Below are positions 1-9,668 of a stretch of 11,570 nucleotides of DNA, piece after piece. Below the pieces are notes generated by a model. The model was given only the letters and a program-made list of their open reading frames with translations, had not been told where the DNA came from and did not search any database. The first letter of the stretch is position 1. The number at the start of each line of letters is the position of its first letter. The stretch is from assembly GCA_003484865.1 (NCBI GenBank), contig DMZT01000162.1, forward strand, positions 1-11,570, given 5' to 3'. Origin of the DNA: Stenotrophomonas sp. (GTDB lineage: Bacteria > Pseudomonadota > Gammaproteobacteria > Xanthomonadales > Xanthomonadaceae). The position numbers were made by a program, and so were the translations under genes.

Positions 1-592
1 GGGCGGCGTCCAGGGCTTCGCGGGCGCTGGCATCGCTGTGGCCCAGGGTCTGCAGCCAGGCGAGCGCTTCCTCGCGCGGCGGCAGCTTGAACTCCAGGCG
101 CTGGCAGCGGCTGCGGATGGTGGCCGGCAGGCGCGCGGGGTCGGCGCTGATCAGCCACAGGTAGCGGCCGGGCTGCGGCTCCTCCAGGGTCTTGAGCAGG
201 GCGTTGCAGGCGGCGCGGTTGATGGCGTCGGCGGGATCGACGATCACCACCTGGGCCACGCCGTACTGCGGGGTCAGCGAGAGCTTCTGCGAGACCTCGC
301 GGATCTGCTCGATCACGATCTCGGTGCGCAGCTTGTCGCCGGATTTGTTGGGGATGAACGAGATCCGCTGCAGGTCCGGGTGGGTGCCGGCGGCCAGCAG
401 CTGGGCGCTGCGCTTGGCCGCGGCCGGCTCACCCTGCCCCAGCACGTGCTCGGCCAGCCGCAGCGCGACGCCGAGCTTGCCCAGGCCGGCCGGGCCGCAG
501 AACAGCAGGCCATGGCCGAGGCGACCGGCGTCGAGCGCCGCCACGGTCTGGTCATAGGCGCGCTGCTGCCAGGGGGAAAAGGGTTCAGCCAC
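1..592 (-). CDS. holB: DNA polymerase III delta' subunit (clamp loader), partial, C-terminus beyond the window
   Basis: Delta' is a structural subunit of the cytoplasmic clamp-loader complex that opens the beta sliding clamp. The first 197 residues are visible. They show an AAA+ fold: GPAGLGK (33-39, P-loop-like but followed by Leu instead of Ser/Thr), GTHPD (69-73), [10 protein letters not shown] (130-139) and the SRC motif (161-163) that carries the arginine finger. The start is a GTG at 592-590 giving [10 protein letters not shown]; an AGGAG 7 nt upstream supports it and no in-frame ATG lies nearby. It overlaps the tmk stop by 8 bp, so translation is probably coupled. Oddity: the segment where E. 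coli delta' has four zinc-binding cysteines has none here (residues 33-128 contain no Cys). Delta' in E. coli does not bind ATP, and the imperfect P-loop here agrees with that. Confidence 0.93.
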   Translation of the reverse strand, partial: MAEPFSPWQQRAYDQTVAALDAGRLGHGLLFCGPAGLGKLGVALRLAEHVLGQGEPAAAKRSAQLLAAGTHPDLQRISFIPNKSGDKLRTEIVIEQIREVSQKLSLTPQYGVAQVVIVDPADAINRAACNALLKTLEEPQPGRYLWLISADPARLPATIRSRCQRLEFKLPPREEALAWLQTLGHSDASAREALDAA

Positions 593-1253
593 GATCCGGC
601 TCCTGTGCCAACCATGCCTCCACGGCCGCCACCACCGCGCCGGCGACGCCGGCCTGGTCCTGGCCAGCGTCGATCAGGCGGTAACGTGCGGGGTCTTCGC
701 TGGCACGCTGGCGGAACACCGCGCGTACCCGCTGGAAGAAATCATCGTGCTCGCTTTCGATCCGGTCCGGCCACATGTCGCGGCCGTTGGCACGCGCACG
801 GCCGACGGCTACGTCCACATCCAGCAGCAGGGTCAGGCCGGGCAGCAGGCCGACGGCGCGGCGCTCCAGATCGGCGATCCACGCCGGGTCCAGGCCGCGG
901 CCGCCGCCCTGGTAGGCGTAGCTGGAATCGGTGAAGCGGTCGCACAACACATAGGCGCCGCGTTGCAGCGCCGGGGCGATCACCTGGCGCACGTGCTGGG
1001 CACGGGCGGCGAACACCAGCAACAGCTCGGCCTCGGCCGAGAGCGGCTCGGCGGCGATCTCCGCATCCGGCTTGAGCACCAGCGCGCGGATGCGCTCGGC
1101 CAGGGCGGTGCCGCCGGGTTCGCGGGTCAGCACCACCTCATGGCCACGGGCCTGAAGGGCCTCGCGGATCGCGTTGATGGCGGTGGTCTTGCCGGCGCCC
1201 TCGCCCCCTTCCAGGCTGACGAAATGCGGGTGCCGGTGCAGCGCGGGACTCAT
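585..1253 (-). CDS. tmk: Thymidylate kinase (dTMP kinase)
   Basis: Cytoplasmic enzyme that phosphorylates dTMP to dTDP with ATP, in the dTTP pathway. It has 222 residues, slightly longer than the usual 205-215. Visible motifs: P-loop GGEGAGKTT at 16-24, TREPGGT at 43-49 (dTMP site), the DRF motif at 105-107 followed by [13 protein letters not shown], and a LID region around RARANGR with a nearby DRIE. The ATG at 1253-1251 overlaps the mltG stop in an ATGA arrangement (4 bp), and the stop overlaps holB by 8 bp, so mltG-tmk-holB form a tight unit. A GAGG lies 10 nt upstream of the start, inside mltG. Everything visible is normal for the family. Confidence 0.97.
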   Translation of the reverse strand: MSPALHRHPHFVSLEGGEGAGKTTAINAIREALQARGHEVVLTREPGGTALAERIRALVLKPDAEIAAEPLSAEAELLLVFAARAQHVRQVIAPALQRGAYVLCDRFTDSSYAYQGGGRGLDPAWIADLERRAVGLLPGLTLLLDVDVAVGRARANGRDMWPDRIESEHDDFFQRVRAVFRQRASEDPARYRLIDAGQDQAGVAGAVVAAVEAWLAQEPDRG

Positions 1254-2311
1254 TGGGGTGCGGCCTCGTTGGTACGTCTGCTGCGCAGTTGCTGCAGGTA
1301 GCGGGCAACGGCAGCGTTGTGGTCGGTGTAGTTGGCCGAGAAGATGTGCGCGCCACTGCCATCACCGACGGCCACGAAGTACAGCGCGTCACCCTTGGCT
1401 GGCTGCGCGGCGGCATGCAGCGCATCGCGCCCGGGCATGGCGATCGGGGTCGGGGTCAGGCCGGCGCGCGTGTATGTGTTGTACGGCGTATCGGTGGTGA
1501 GGTCGCGCTTGCGGATGTTGCCGTCGTAGCTGCTGCCGATGCCGTAGATCACGGTCGGGTCGGTCTGCAGGCGCATGCCGATCTTCAGGCGGCGCATGAA
1601 CACCCCGGCGATCTGCGGACGCTCGCTGGGCAGTGCGGTTTCCTTCTCGATGATCGAGGCGAGGATCAGCAGCTCATACGGCGAGTTCAACGGCAGATCG
1701 CCCACGCGGCTGTCCCACGCGGCAGTGAGTTCTTTTTCCATCGCGGCATGCGCGCGCTTGAGCACGTCGATGTCGCTGTCGCCGCGCTGGTAGACGTAGG
1801 TCTCGGGCAGGAAGCGGCCTTCCGGGTGTTCGCCGGGGAAGCCGACCGCCTTCATCAGCGCGGCATCATCCAGGTCGTCGGTGGTGTGCACCAGCGGATC
1901 GGCGCGCTTGAGCGCAGCGCGCAGCTGGCGGATGTTCCAGCCTTCCACGATGGTGACGCGGTGCTGCAGGACACGGCCCTGGCGCATGCGGGTCAGCAGC
2001 TCGCGCGGGGTCAGCGCCGGATCGAGCGCGTATTCACCCACCTTGAGTTTGCCGGCGGCATCGAGCTGGCGTGCCAGCAGCTGCCACTGGGTGTCGCTGC
2101 CTTCGTCCACGCCGGCCTGGCGCAGCTTGCCGAGCACGGTGCTGAAGCCATCACCGGAGGCGATCACCACGCTCTCCGCGCTGGGGGTGACCGGTGCATC
2201 GGCAAAGGCGCCCTGGCGATGCCAGAACCATGCCCCTGCGGCCGCCACCAGCAGGGCCAGCACCAGCAACACGGCCAGTACGGCCAGACATCCCCGTTTC
2301 GCACCCGCCAT
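1250..2311 (-). CDS. mltG: Endolytic murein transglycosylase MltG (YceG family)
   Basis: Inner-membrane enzyme that cuts nascent glycan strands and is thought to end their elongation. The 353-residue protein has a short N-terminal cytoplasmic tail, one membrane helix (about 8-29), a LysM-like segment (about 45-110) and the YceG catalytic domain. Key landmarks from this start: SIIEKET with probable catalytic Glu222 (E. coli Glu218), [10 protein letters not shown] at 248-257, and [19 protein letters not shown] near 276-294. I chose ATG at 2311 over an in-frame GTG at 2317, because GAGGTG at 2320-2315 makes a good ribosome site for the ATG and itself contains that GTG. It follows pabB by 66 bp and overlaps tmk by 4 bp. 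Confidence 0.95.
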   Translation of the reverse strand: MAGAKRGCLAVLAVLLVLALLVAAAGAWFWHRQGAFADAPVTPSAESVVIASGDGFSTVLGKLRQAGVDEGSDTQWQLLARQLDAAGKLKVGEYALDPALTPRELLTRMRQGRVLQHRVTIVEGWNIRQLRAALKRADPLVHTTDDLDDAALMKAVGFPGEHPEGRFLPETYVYQRGDSDIDVLKRAHAAMEKELTAAWDSRVGDLPLNSPYELLILASIIEKETALPSERPQIAGVFMRRLKIGMRLQTDPTVIYGIGSSYDGNIRKRDLTTDTPYNTYTRAGLTPTPIAMPGRDALHAAAQPAKGDALYFVAVGDGSGAHIFSANYTDHNAAVARYLQQLRSRRTNEAAPQ

Positions 2312-2377
2312 GCTCACCTCGAATCCATTTCTTCGCCGCGCAGCATACCGCGCGGGTGCTGCACACCGCCAAACGGC

Positions 2378-3733
2378 TCAGGCATCGCTGCCCAGCGCAC
2401 GCAGCAGGCCACGGGCCTTGGCGCGGGTTTCGTCCAGTTCCCTGTCGGCCACCGAATCGACCACGATCCCGGCGCCGGTGCGGAAGCTGGCGGTGTCGGC
2501 GGCCACTTCGGCGGTCCGGATCAGGATGTTCAGGTCCAGGTCGCCATCGCGGTTCAGCCAGCCGAACGCGCCGGTGTAGGCGCCACGCGCGGTCTGCTCC
2601 AGCTCGGCGATGATCTGCATGCAGCGCACCTTGGGGCAGCCGGTGATGGTGCCGCCGGGGAAGGTCGCGGCGATCACCTGGCCCGGACTCACGTCCTCGC
2701 GCAGGCGGCCACGCACGTTGCTGACGATGTGGTGCACATGGGCGTAGCTCTCCACGGTCATCAGCTCATCCACCTCCACGCTGCCCGGTGCGCAGATGCG
2801 GCCGAGGTCGTTGCGCTCCAGATCGATCAGCATCACGTGCTCGGCGCGCTCCTTGGGGTGGCCGACCAGCTCCTGGATGCGCGCGGCATCGTCATCGCCG
2901 GCGAAGCGCGGGCGGGTGCCGGCGATCGGGCGGGTCTGGACGTCATCGCCATGCACCGAGACCAGGCGCTCGGGCGAGGAGCTGACCACCGCCCTGCCCT
3001 GCGCCATGAACAGCCCGGCGAACGGGGCGGGGTTGGCCACGCGCAGCTGCGCGTACAGCGCCTGCGGCGAGAGCGCCTCGGCGAACTGCGCATTCCAGCG
3101 TCGCGAGAGGTTCACCTGGAACACGTCACCCGCGCGCAGGTAATCGATCACCTTGCCGACGCCATCGGTGAAGCGCTGCGGCGCGTCCTCGCCGATCGCC
3201 ACCGGTGGCTGCCACGTCGGCAGCGGCGCCAACGTGGCGGCCGCGGCGAGGTCGTCCTGCAGGGTCTGCAGCAGCGCGGCCTGGCCGGTCTCGCAGACGG
3301 CATGGAACTTGCCGAGCACGCGGTCGTGCAGCACCGCCGCCGGGCAGCGCAGCGCCAGCGCGGACGGCAGTCCATCGGCGCGCGCCGGCAAGGCCAGCAC
3401 GTCTTCGATCTGGCCGGCCAGTTCGTAATCCAGCATCAGCGCCCAGCCACCACGGAACGGCAGCGTGGTCGCTTCGCGCGGCAGCCGCAGCGCGGCCCAG
3501 TGCGCGTCCAGCACCTCTAGGAAGCGGCCCTCATGGGCGACGCCATCGGCATCGCGCACCACGCCGTCGGCCTGCAGTGAGAGCGCTTCACCGTTGCCCA
3601 TCAGCAGCAGGTCCCAGCGCCCCTGTGCGGTGCCCGAGGCGGTGGATTCCATCAGCAGCGGGTAGCGCTGCGGGGCCAGGCGCTGCAGGGCCAGCAGGTC
3701 GGTGGTGGCGGGCAGCGGAAGCGTCTGGAACAT
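2378..3733 (-). CDS. pabB: Aminodeoxychorismate synthase component I (PabB), PIAGT subtype
   Basis: With the glutaminase PabA it converts chorismate to 4-amino-4-deoxychorismate, the p-aminobenzoate and folate precursor. The protein has 451 residues. The N-terminal domain (about 1-175) is diverged; the chorismate-binding domain (about 185-447) shows SSSPERL (251-257), PIAGT (269-273), IDLERNDLGRI (303-313), GGTITGCPK (360-368) and GAYTGAFG (384-391). Classical PabB has PIKGT, whose Lys forms a covalent intermediate; PIAGT is typical of anthranilate synthase TrpE. A non-covalent PabB subclass with PIAGT is known, including the crystallised S. maltophilia enzyme. TrpE is the alternative, but the location in the fab-mltG block and the opening residues favour PabB. 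Start: ATG 3733 gives MFQTLPLPAT; the frame stays open to an ATG at 3793 but that extension looks non-coding. No clear Shine-Dalgarno is seen. Confidence 0.9.
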   Translation of the reverse strand: MFQTLPLPATTDLLALQRLAPQRYPLLMESTASGTAQGRWDLLLMGNGEALSLQADGVVRDADGVAHEGRFLEVLDAHWAALRLPREATTLPFRGGWALMLDYELAGQIEDVLALPARADGLPSALALRCPAAVLHDRVLGKFHAVCETGQAALLQTLQDDLAAAATLAPLPTWQPPVAIGEDAPQRFTDGVGKVIDYLRAGDVFQVNLSRRWNAQFAEALSPQALYAQLRVANPAPFAGLFMAQGRAVVSSSPERLVSVHGDDVQTRPIAGTRPRFAGDDDAARIQELVGHPKERAEHVMLIDLERNDLGRICAPGSVEVDELMTVESYAHVHHIVSNVRGRLREDVSPGQVIAATFPGGTITGCPKVRCMQIIAELEQTARGAYTGAFGWLNRDGDLDLNILIRTAEVAADTASFRTGAGIVVDSVADRELDETRAKARGLLRALGSDA

Positions 3734-3784
3734 GACAGGACACCGGAGGGGGCGCGCAGCGTGCGCGGGGGCCAGATACACCAA

Positions 3785-3803
3785 GGCCGCCATGATGGCG
3801 GCC
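3785..3803 (-). terminator. Hairpin between fabF and pabB, possible weak terminator
   Basis: GGCCGCCA (3785-3792) pairs perfectly with TGGCGGCC (3796-3803), an 8-bp stem with a 3-base loop, 26 bp after the fabF stop. The downstream tract on the minus strand is TTGGTGTATC, with no T-run, so strong intrinsic termination is unlikely. The remaining 96-bp gap shows no clear promoter or ribosome site for pabB. Confidence 0.35.
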
Positions 3804-3829
3804 CGGGTGGGGATACACGGAACGTGCGG

Positions 3830-5092
<1,263 letters not shown>

Positions 5093-5141
5093 TGCAGATT
5101 CTCCTGACCCGGGTGTTGCGGGTATCACGCGGTAAAACGCT

Positions 5142-5169
5142 CAAAAGCACAGGGCCGCAAGCGCGGCCC
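5142..5169 (-). terminator. Hairpin after acpP, possible terminator or attenuator
   Basis: GGGCCGC (5152-5158) and GCGGCCC (5163-5169) form a perfect 7-bp GC stem with a 4-base loop. In the transcript it is followed by TGTGCTTTTGAGCG, giving only a short T-run 5 nt after the stem. It lies between acpP and fabF, so partial termination would leave abundant acpP mRNA and less fabF. It could equally be a 3' stabilising hairpin. Confidence 0.45.
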
Positions 5170-5228
5170 CATGGGTTTGCCGCACGCGGTCGCAGCGATC
5201 GCCACGGCCGCGCGCGAGCCGCCTGACA

Positions 5229-5468
5229 TCAAGCCTTGACGTGGGCGTTGATGTAGTCGATCGCAGCCTGCACGGTGCTGATCTTTTCGGCTTCTTCGTC
5301 CGGGATTTCGCACTCGAACTCTTCTTCCAGCGCCATCACCAGTTCAACGGTGTCCAGCGAGTCAGCGCCCAGGTCATCGACGAACGATGCGCTGTTGGTG
5401 ACTTCCTCTTCCTTGACGCCAAGCTGTTCGACGACGATTTTCTTGACGCGTTCTTCGATGGTGCTCAT
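5229..5468 (-). CDS. acpP: Acyl carrier protein
   Basis: Small acidic cytoplasmic protein that carries growing acyl chains on a 4'-phosphopantetheine arm. The protein has 79 residues, typical for the family, and opens [12 protein letters not shown]. The DSL motif places the modified serine at Ser37 ([18 protein letters not shown]). ATG at 5468 has GGAG at 5481-5478, spaced 9 nt; the frame remains open further upstream but that part is the leader, not protein. It lies between fabG (153 bp gap holding a possible promoter) and fabF (136 bp gap holding a hairpin). This arrangement fits separate high-level expression of acpP. Confidence 0.98.
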   Translation of the reverse strand: MSTIEERVKKIVVEQLGVKEEEVTNSASFVDDLGADSLDTVELVMALEEEFECEIPDEEAEKISTVQAAIDYINAHVKA

Positions 5469-5535
5469 TGGATATCGCTCCAGATGGAGTAGTGGTTCAA
5501 AAATGACGCCATCCGGTGAGGGATGACCGTGGGAT

Positions 5536-5541
5536 AGTGTA
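5536..5541 (-). promoter_or_regulatory. acpP: Possible -10 element of an acpP promoter
   Basis: The fabG-acpP gap (5469-5621) contains TACACT on the minus strand, in the context TACACTATCCC, about 68 nt before the acpP start. No good -35 hexamer lies 16-18 nt upstream (best match TGCAAG). A separate acpP promoter in this position is expected from E. coli, which is the main support. Confidence 0.3.
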
Positions 5542-5598
5542 GTGGAAACCAGCGACACCTTGCATTGCAGCAAAACATCAAACGGATCAACCACTTGC

Positions 5599-5615
5599 GG
5601 CGCAATCCTTGCGCC
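5599..5615 (-). other. Stem-loop just after fabG
   Basis: Perfect inverted repeat GGCGCAA-TCC-TTGCGCC, 7-bp arms with a 3-base loop, beginning 6 nt after the fabG stop. There is no T-run, so it is unlikely to be a classic terminator. It could protect the fabG 3' end or mark a processing point before the acpP leader. Confidence 0.45.
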
Positions 5616-5621
5616 ACATGC

Positions 5622-6368
5622 TTACGGCATGTACATGCCGCCGTTCACATGGAGGGTTTCGCCGGTGATGTAGCTGGCCGAAGGACCGGCCAGGAACGCC
5701 ACCGCGTTGGCGATATCGGACGGCTCGCCGAGCCGCTCCAGGGCGATCGACTTGACCAGGCCGGTGCGCTGCTCTTCCGGCAGGGCCTTGGTCATGTCGG
5801 TATCGATGAAGCCCGGCGCGACCACATTGACGGTGATCCCGCGCGAGCCGATTTCCTTGGCCAGCGACTTGGAGAAGGCAATGATGCCGGCCTTGGCCGC
5901 GGCGTAGTTGGCCTGGCCGGCATTGCCGGTCACGCCGATCACCGAGGCGATGTTGATGATGCGGCCCTTGCGCGCCTTCATCATGCCGCGCATGACGGCC
6001 TTGGAGGTGCGGAAGACGCTGGTCAGGTTGGTGTCCAGGATCGCCTGCCAGTCTTCTTCCTTCATCCGCAGCAACAGGTTGTCGCGGGTGATGCCGGCGT
6101 TGTTGACCAGGATGTCCAGGCGGCCGTGACGCTCGGTCACGGCCTGCACGGCGGCGGCGATGCTGGCGGCATCACCGACGTCCAGCTGGATCGCCTCCAC
6201 CGGCAGGCCCTCGGCCTGCAGCTTCAGTGCCTCGGCCACGGCGACGTCGCGCTTGCGCCCGGCCAGCAGCGTATGCACGCCGGCCTGGGCCAGCTGACGG
6301 ACGGTTTCCAGGCCGATGCCGCGGGTGGCACCGGTGACCAGGGCGATCTTTTGGGTAGCGGTATTCAT
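5622..6368 (-). CDS. fabG: 3-oxoacyl-ACP reductase
   Basis: NADPH-dependent reductase that turns 3-oxoacyl-ACP into (R)-3-hydroxyacyl-ACP in each elongation cycle. The classical SDR protein has 248 residues: GATRGIG cofactor loop at 13-19, NNAG at 89-92, and the catalytic tetrad Asn114, Ser142, Tyr155, Lys159 (NYAAAKAG). The C-terminus GETLHVNGGMYMP is characteristic of FabG. ATG at 6368 has GAGG at 6380-6377, spaced 8 nt. Only 25 bp separate it from the stop of the upstream RND permease gene, where fabD would normally be expected, so it is either read through from the pump genes or uses a promoter inside the permease gene. Confidence 0.97.
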   Translation of the reverse strand: MNTATQKIALVTGATRGIGLETVRQLAQAGVHTLLAGRKRDVAVAEALKLQAEGLPVEAIQLDVGDAASIAAAVQAVTERHGRLDILVNNAGITRDNLLLRMKEEDWQAILDTNLTSVFRTSKAVMRGMMKARKGRIINIASVIGVTGNAGQANYAAAKAGIIAFSKSLAKEIGSRGITVNVVAPGFIDTDMTKALPEEQRTGLVKSIALERLGEPSDIANAVAFLAGPSASYITGETLHVNGGMYMP

Positions 6369-6393
6369 AGGAAAAACCTCGCGGGGGAAGGAA

Positions 6394-9300
6394 TCAGTGG
6401 TGGATGGTCGGTTCGCCGTGGGTCACCAGCTGCCCGCCACCATTACGGCTGACGAACTTGCGCAGGGCCACGTAGAACACCGGGGTCAGGAACAGGCCGA
6501 ACAGGGTGACGCCCAGCATGCCGGCGAACACCGTGATACCGGTCACCGAGCGGACTTCCGCACCGGCGCCATGCGAGATCACCAGCGGGATGGTGCCGGC
6601 GATGAACGCGATGGAGGTCATCACGATCGGGCGCAGACGCAGGCGGCATGCTTCCAGTGCAGCCTCCACGATGCCCTTGCCGCCCATTTCAAGTTCGCGG
6701 GCAAACTCGACGATCAGGATGGCGTTCTTGCATGCCAGGCCCATCAGCACCACCAGGCCGACCTGCACGAACACGTTGTTGTCACCGCCCGTCATCCATA
6801 CGCCGAACAACGCAGACAGCAGGGTCATGGGGACAATCAGGATCACCGCCAGCGGCAGCGACCAGCTTTCATACAGCGCGGCCAGCACCAGGAACGCCAG
6901 CAGGATCGCCACCGGGAACACGATGAAGGCGGCCTTGCCCTGGGTGGCCTGCTGGTAGCTCAGGTCGGTCCACTCGGTCTGCATGCCCACCGGCAGCACC
7001 TGCCCGGCAATCTCGGTCAGCTTGGCCATGGCCTCGGCCGAGGACAGCATGCGCGGATCGGCTTCGCCGGCCAGATCGGCCGCCGGGTAGCCGTTGAAGC
7101 GCAGCACCGGGTCCGGACCGTAGGTTTCCTTCACGGTGACCATCGAGCCGATCGGCACCATCTCGCCACGGTTGTTGCGGGTGCGCAGGCGACCGATGTC
7201 TTCCACGCTGTCACGGAACTGGCCGTCGGCCTGGGCAATCACCTGCCAGGTACGACCGAACTGGTTGAAGTCATTTACATACGACGAGCCCAGGTAGGTC
7301 TGCAGGGTGTCGAACAACTCGGTCAGTTCCACGCCCTGGGCCTTGGCCTTGACGCGGTCCACTTCGGCATCCAGCTGCGGCACGTTGGCCTGGTAGCTGG
7401 TGATCGGGAACGCCATGCCCGGGGTCTGCGCGACGGCACCCTGCATCGTGCTCACCGCGGTCTGCAGTGCGCCGTAACCGAGGTTGCCACGATCCTGGAT
7501 GAACATCTGGTAGCCGTTGCCGTTGCCCAGGCCGAGGATCGGCGGCGGCATCATGGAGAACGCGAAGCCCTCCTGCAGCCCGGCGATCTTGGCGTTGATC
7601 TCGGCATTGATCTGCGCGGCGGTGCGGCCCTTGCGCTCACTGAACGGCTTGAGCGGAACAAACGCCACACCGGTGTTGGGCGTGTTGGTGAACTGCAGCG
7701 CGTTCAGACCCGGGAACTGGATCGTGTGCGCCACGCCATCGGTGTTGCGCGCGATCTCGGCGACCTTGGCCAGCATGGCGTCGGTACGTGCGATCGAGGA
7801 GCCTTCCGGCAGCTTCACACCGGCGATCAGGTACAGCTTGTCCTGGGTCGGGATGAAGCCGGCCGGCACCGCCTTGAACATCAGACCGGTGGCAAGCAGC
7901 AGGCCGGCATAGACCACGAATACCAGGCCGCGGCGGCCCAGCAGGCGGCCGACCGAACCGTGGTACTTCTCCGAGCTGGTCTTGAAGAAGCGGTTGAACG
8001 GACGGAAGATCCAGCCGAACAGACGATCGATCAGACGGGTCAGGCCATCCTTGGGTGCACCGTGCGGCTTGAGCAGACGTGCGGCCAGGGCCGGCGACAG
8101 GGTCAGCGAGTTGATCGCCGAGATCACGGTCGAGATCGCGATGGTGACGGCGAACTGCTTGTAGAACGCACCGGTCACGCCCGACAGGAACGCCATCGGC
8201 ACGAACACGGCACACAGCACCAGCGCGATCGCCACGATCGGCCCGGACACTTCACGCATCGCCTGGTGTGCCGCGGCAAGCGGGGTCAGGCCTTCTTCAA
8301 TGTTGCGCTCGACGTTCTCCACCACCACGATCGCGTCATCGACCACGATGCCGATCGCCAGCACCAGCCCGAACAGGGTCAAGGTGTTGATCGAGAAACC
8401 CAGCACGTACAGCGCCGCGAACGTACCCACGATGGACACCGGCACGGCGATCAACGGAATGATCGAGGCGCGCCAGGTCTGCAGGAACAGGATCACCACC
8501 AGCACCACCAGCGCGATGGCTTCCAGCAGCGTGGAGACCACGGCCTTGACCGAGTCACGCACGAAGATGGTGGTGTCGTACACCGCTTCGTACTTCACGC
8601 CGGCCGGGAACTGCTTGGTCAGCTCATCCATGGTGTGGATGACCGAGTCACGGATCTCCAGCGCATTCGCACCCGGGGCCTGGAAGATACCGATACCGAC
8701 CGCGTTCTTGCCGTCCAGCTGCGAGCGCAGCGTGTAGTCACCGGCACCCAGTTCCAGGCGGGCGACATCGGACAGGCGGACCACTTCACCGTCGTCACCG
8801 GCCTTGAGCACGATGTCGCGGAATTCCTGCTCGCTGCGCAGGCGACCCTGGGCGTTGATCAGGGTCAGGAAGTCGCTGCTCGGCATCGGCTCGGCGCCGA
8901 GCTGGCCGGCCGAGACCTGCACGTTCTGCTCGCGCATCGCACGCACCACGTCGCTGGCGGTCAGGCCGCGCGCGGCGATCTTGTCCGGGTCCAGCCACGC
9001 ACGCATGGCGTAGTCACCGCCGCCGAACATCTGCGCATCACCGACGCCCTGCAGGCGTGCCAAGGCATCCTTGACGTGCAGGCGGGCGTAGTTGCGCAGG
9101 TACAGCGAGTCGTACTTGCCGTCCGGCGAGGTCAGGTGGACCACCATCAGGAAGGTCGGCGACTGCTTCTGGGTGGAGACACCCTGGCGGCGCACGTCCT
9201 CGGGCAGGCGCGCCTGCGCCTGGGCGACGCGGTTCTGCACCTTGACCGCGGCTTCGTCCGGATCGGTACCCGGGCGGAAGGTCACCGTCATCTGCAGCAC

Positions 9301-9564
9301 GCCGTCCGAGCCGGCGACGGACTTGATGTACATCATGTCCTCGACGCCGTTGATCGCTTCTTCCAGTGGCGTGGCCACCGTTTCAGCGATCACTTTGGGG
9401 TTGGCGCCCGGGTACACCGTGCGCACCACCACCGAGGGCGGCACCACTTCGGGGTACTCGCTGATCGGCAGCATCGGGATCGCGATCAGTCCAGCGGCGA
9501 AGATCACGATCGACAGCACCGCCGCGAAGATCGGCCTGTCAATGAAAAAACGGGAAAAGTCCAT
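6394..9564 (-). CDS. RND multidrug efflux permease, OqxB/MexF type (HAE1 family)
   Basis: Inner-membrane drug/proton antiporter, working as a trimer with an adaptor and an outer-membrane channel. It has 1056 residues, the normal full length (about 1030-1060). It opens MDFSRFFIDRPIFAAVLS with the first helix at about 11-31. Two large periplasmic loops follow TM1 and TM7, and helices cluster at about 343-500, 548-566 and 880-1035. Proton-relay residues are present: Asp409-Asp410 in GIVVDDAIVVVENVER and Lys946 in GLACKNAILIVEFA. From memory of the family, long stretches match Klebsiella OqxB almost word for word, and MexF less closely; I could not run an alignment. ATG at 9564 has AGGAA at 9576-9572, spaced 7 nt. 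It pairs with the adaptor gene 160 bp upstream and runs to within 25 bp of fabG. No sme-series name can be assigned from sequence alone. Confidence 0.95.
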   Translation of the reverse strand: MDFSRFFIDRPIFAAVLSIVIFAAGLIAIPMLPISEYPEVVPPSVVVRTVYPGANPKVIAETVATPLEEAINGVEDMMYIKSVAGSDGVLQMTVTFRPGTDPDEAAVKVQNRVAQAQARLPEDVRRQGVSTQKQSPTFLMVVHLTSPDGKYDSLYLRNYARLHVKDALARLQGVGDAQMFGGGDYAMRAWLDPDKIAARGLTASDVVRAMREQNVQVSAGQLGAEPMPSSDFLTLINAQGRLRSEQEFRDIVLKAGDDGEVVRLSDVARLELGAGDYTLRSQLDGKNAVGIGIFQAPGANALEIRDSVIHTMDELTKQFPAGVKYEAVYDTTIFVRDSVKAVVSTLLEAIALVVLVVILFLQTWRASIIPLIAVPVSIVGTFAALYVLGFSINTLTLFGLVLAIGIVVDDAIVVVENVERNIEEGLTPLAAAHQAMREVSGPIVAIALVLCAVFVPMAFLSGVTGAFYKQFAVTIAISTVISAINSLTLSPALAARLLKPHGAPKDGLTRLIDRLFGWIFRPFNRFFKTSSEKYHGSVGRLLGRRGLVFVVYAGLLLATGLMFKAVPAGFIPTQDKLYLIAGVKLPEGSSIARTDAMLAKVAEIARNTDGVAHTIQFPGLNALQFTNTPNTGVAFVPLKPFSERKGRTAAQINAEINAKIAGLQEGFAFSMMPPPILGLGNGNGYQMFIQDRGNLGYGALQTAVSTMQGAVAQTPGMAFPITSYQANVPQLDAEVDRVKAKAQGVELTELFDTLQTYLGSSYVNDFNQFGRTWQVIAQADGQFRDSVEDIGRLRTRNNRGEMVPIGSMVTVKETYGPDPVLRFNGYPAADLAGEADPRMLSSAEAMAKLTEIAGQVLPVGMQTEWTDLSYQQATQGKAAFIVFPVAILLAFLVLAALYESWSLPLAVILIVPMTLLSALFGVWMTGGDNNVFVQVGLVVLMGLACKNAILIVEFARELEMGGKGIVEAALEACRLRLRPIVMTSIAFIAGTIPLVISHGAGAEVRSVTGITVFAGMLGVTLFGLFLTPVFYVALRKFVSRNGGGQLVTHGEPTIHH

Positions 9565-9610
9565 GGGTGGATTCCTGGGGTTTCACCAGCGCCGGCGTGC
9601 ACGACCCCGG

Positions 9611-9632
9611 CCGCTGTCGCAGGCGACAGCGG
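9611..9632 (-). other. Perfect 9-bp stem-loop in adaptor-permease gap
   Basis: Arms at 9611-9619 and 9624-9632 are exact reverse complements around a 4-base loop. No T-run follows on either strand, so it is not a standard intrinsic terminator. In the mRNA it would stand about 46 nt upstream of the permease start. A smaller 4-bp stem (9642-9645 with 9651-9654) lies beside it. Probable role: mRNA stability, or control of the permease relative to the adaptor; inferred only. Confidence 0.6.
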
Positions 9633-9668
9633 TGGCGGGTTCCCCTGCACGGGGCGATGGCAGTCACG

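Noticed and set aside
313..615. Minus-strand open frame of 100 codons overlapping holB
   Set aside because: It is out of frame with holB; the holB frame gives clear delta' motifs over the same bases.
1253..3520. Plus-strand open frame of 755 codons opposite mltG and pabB
   Set aside because: It spans two well-supported minus-strand genes and their gap, and its translation has no recognisable motif or normal composition.
3734..3793. Twenty-residue upstream extension of PabB starting at 3793
   Set aside because: It runs through the hairpin in the fabF-pabB gap and does not resemble the start of PabB, whereas MFQTLPLPAT at 3733 does.
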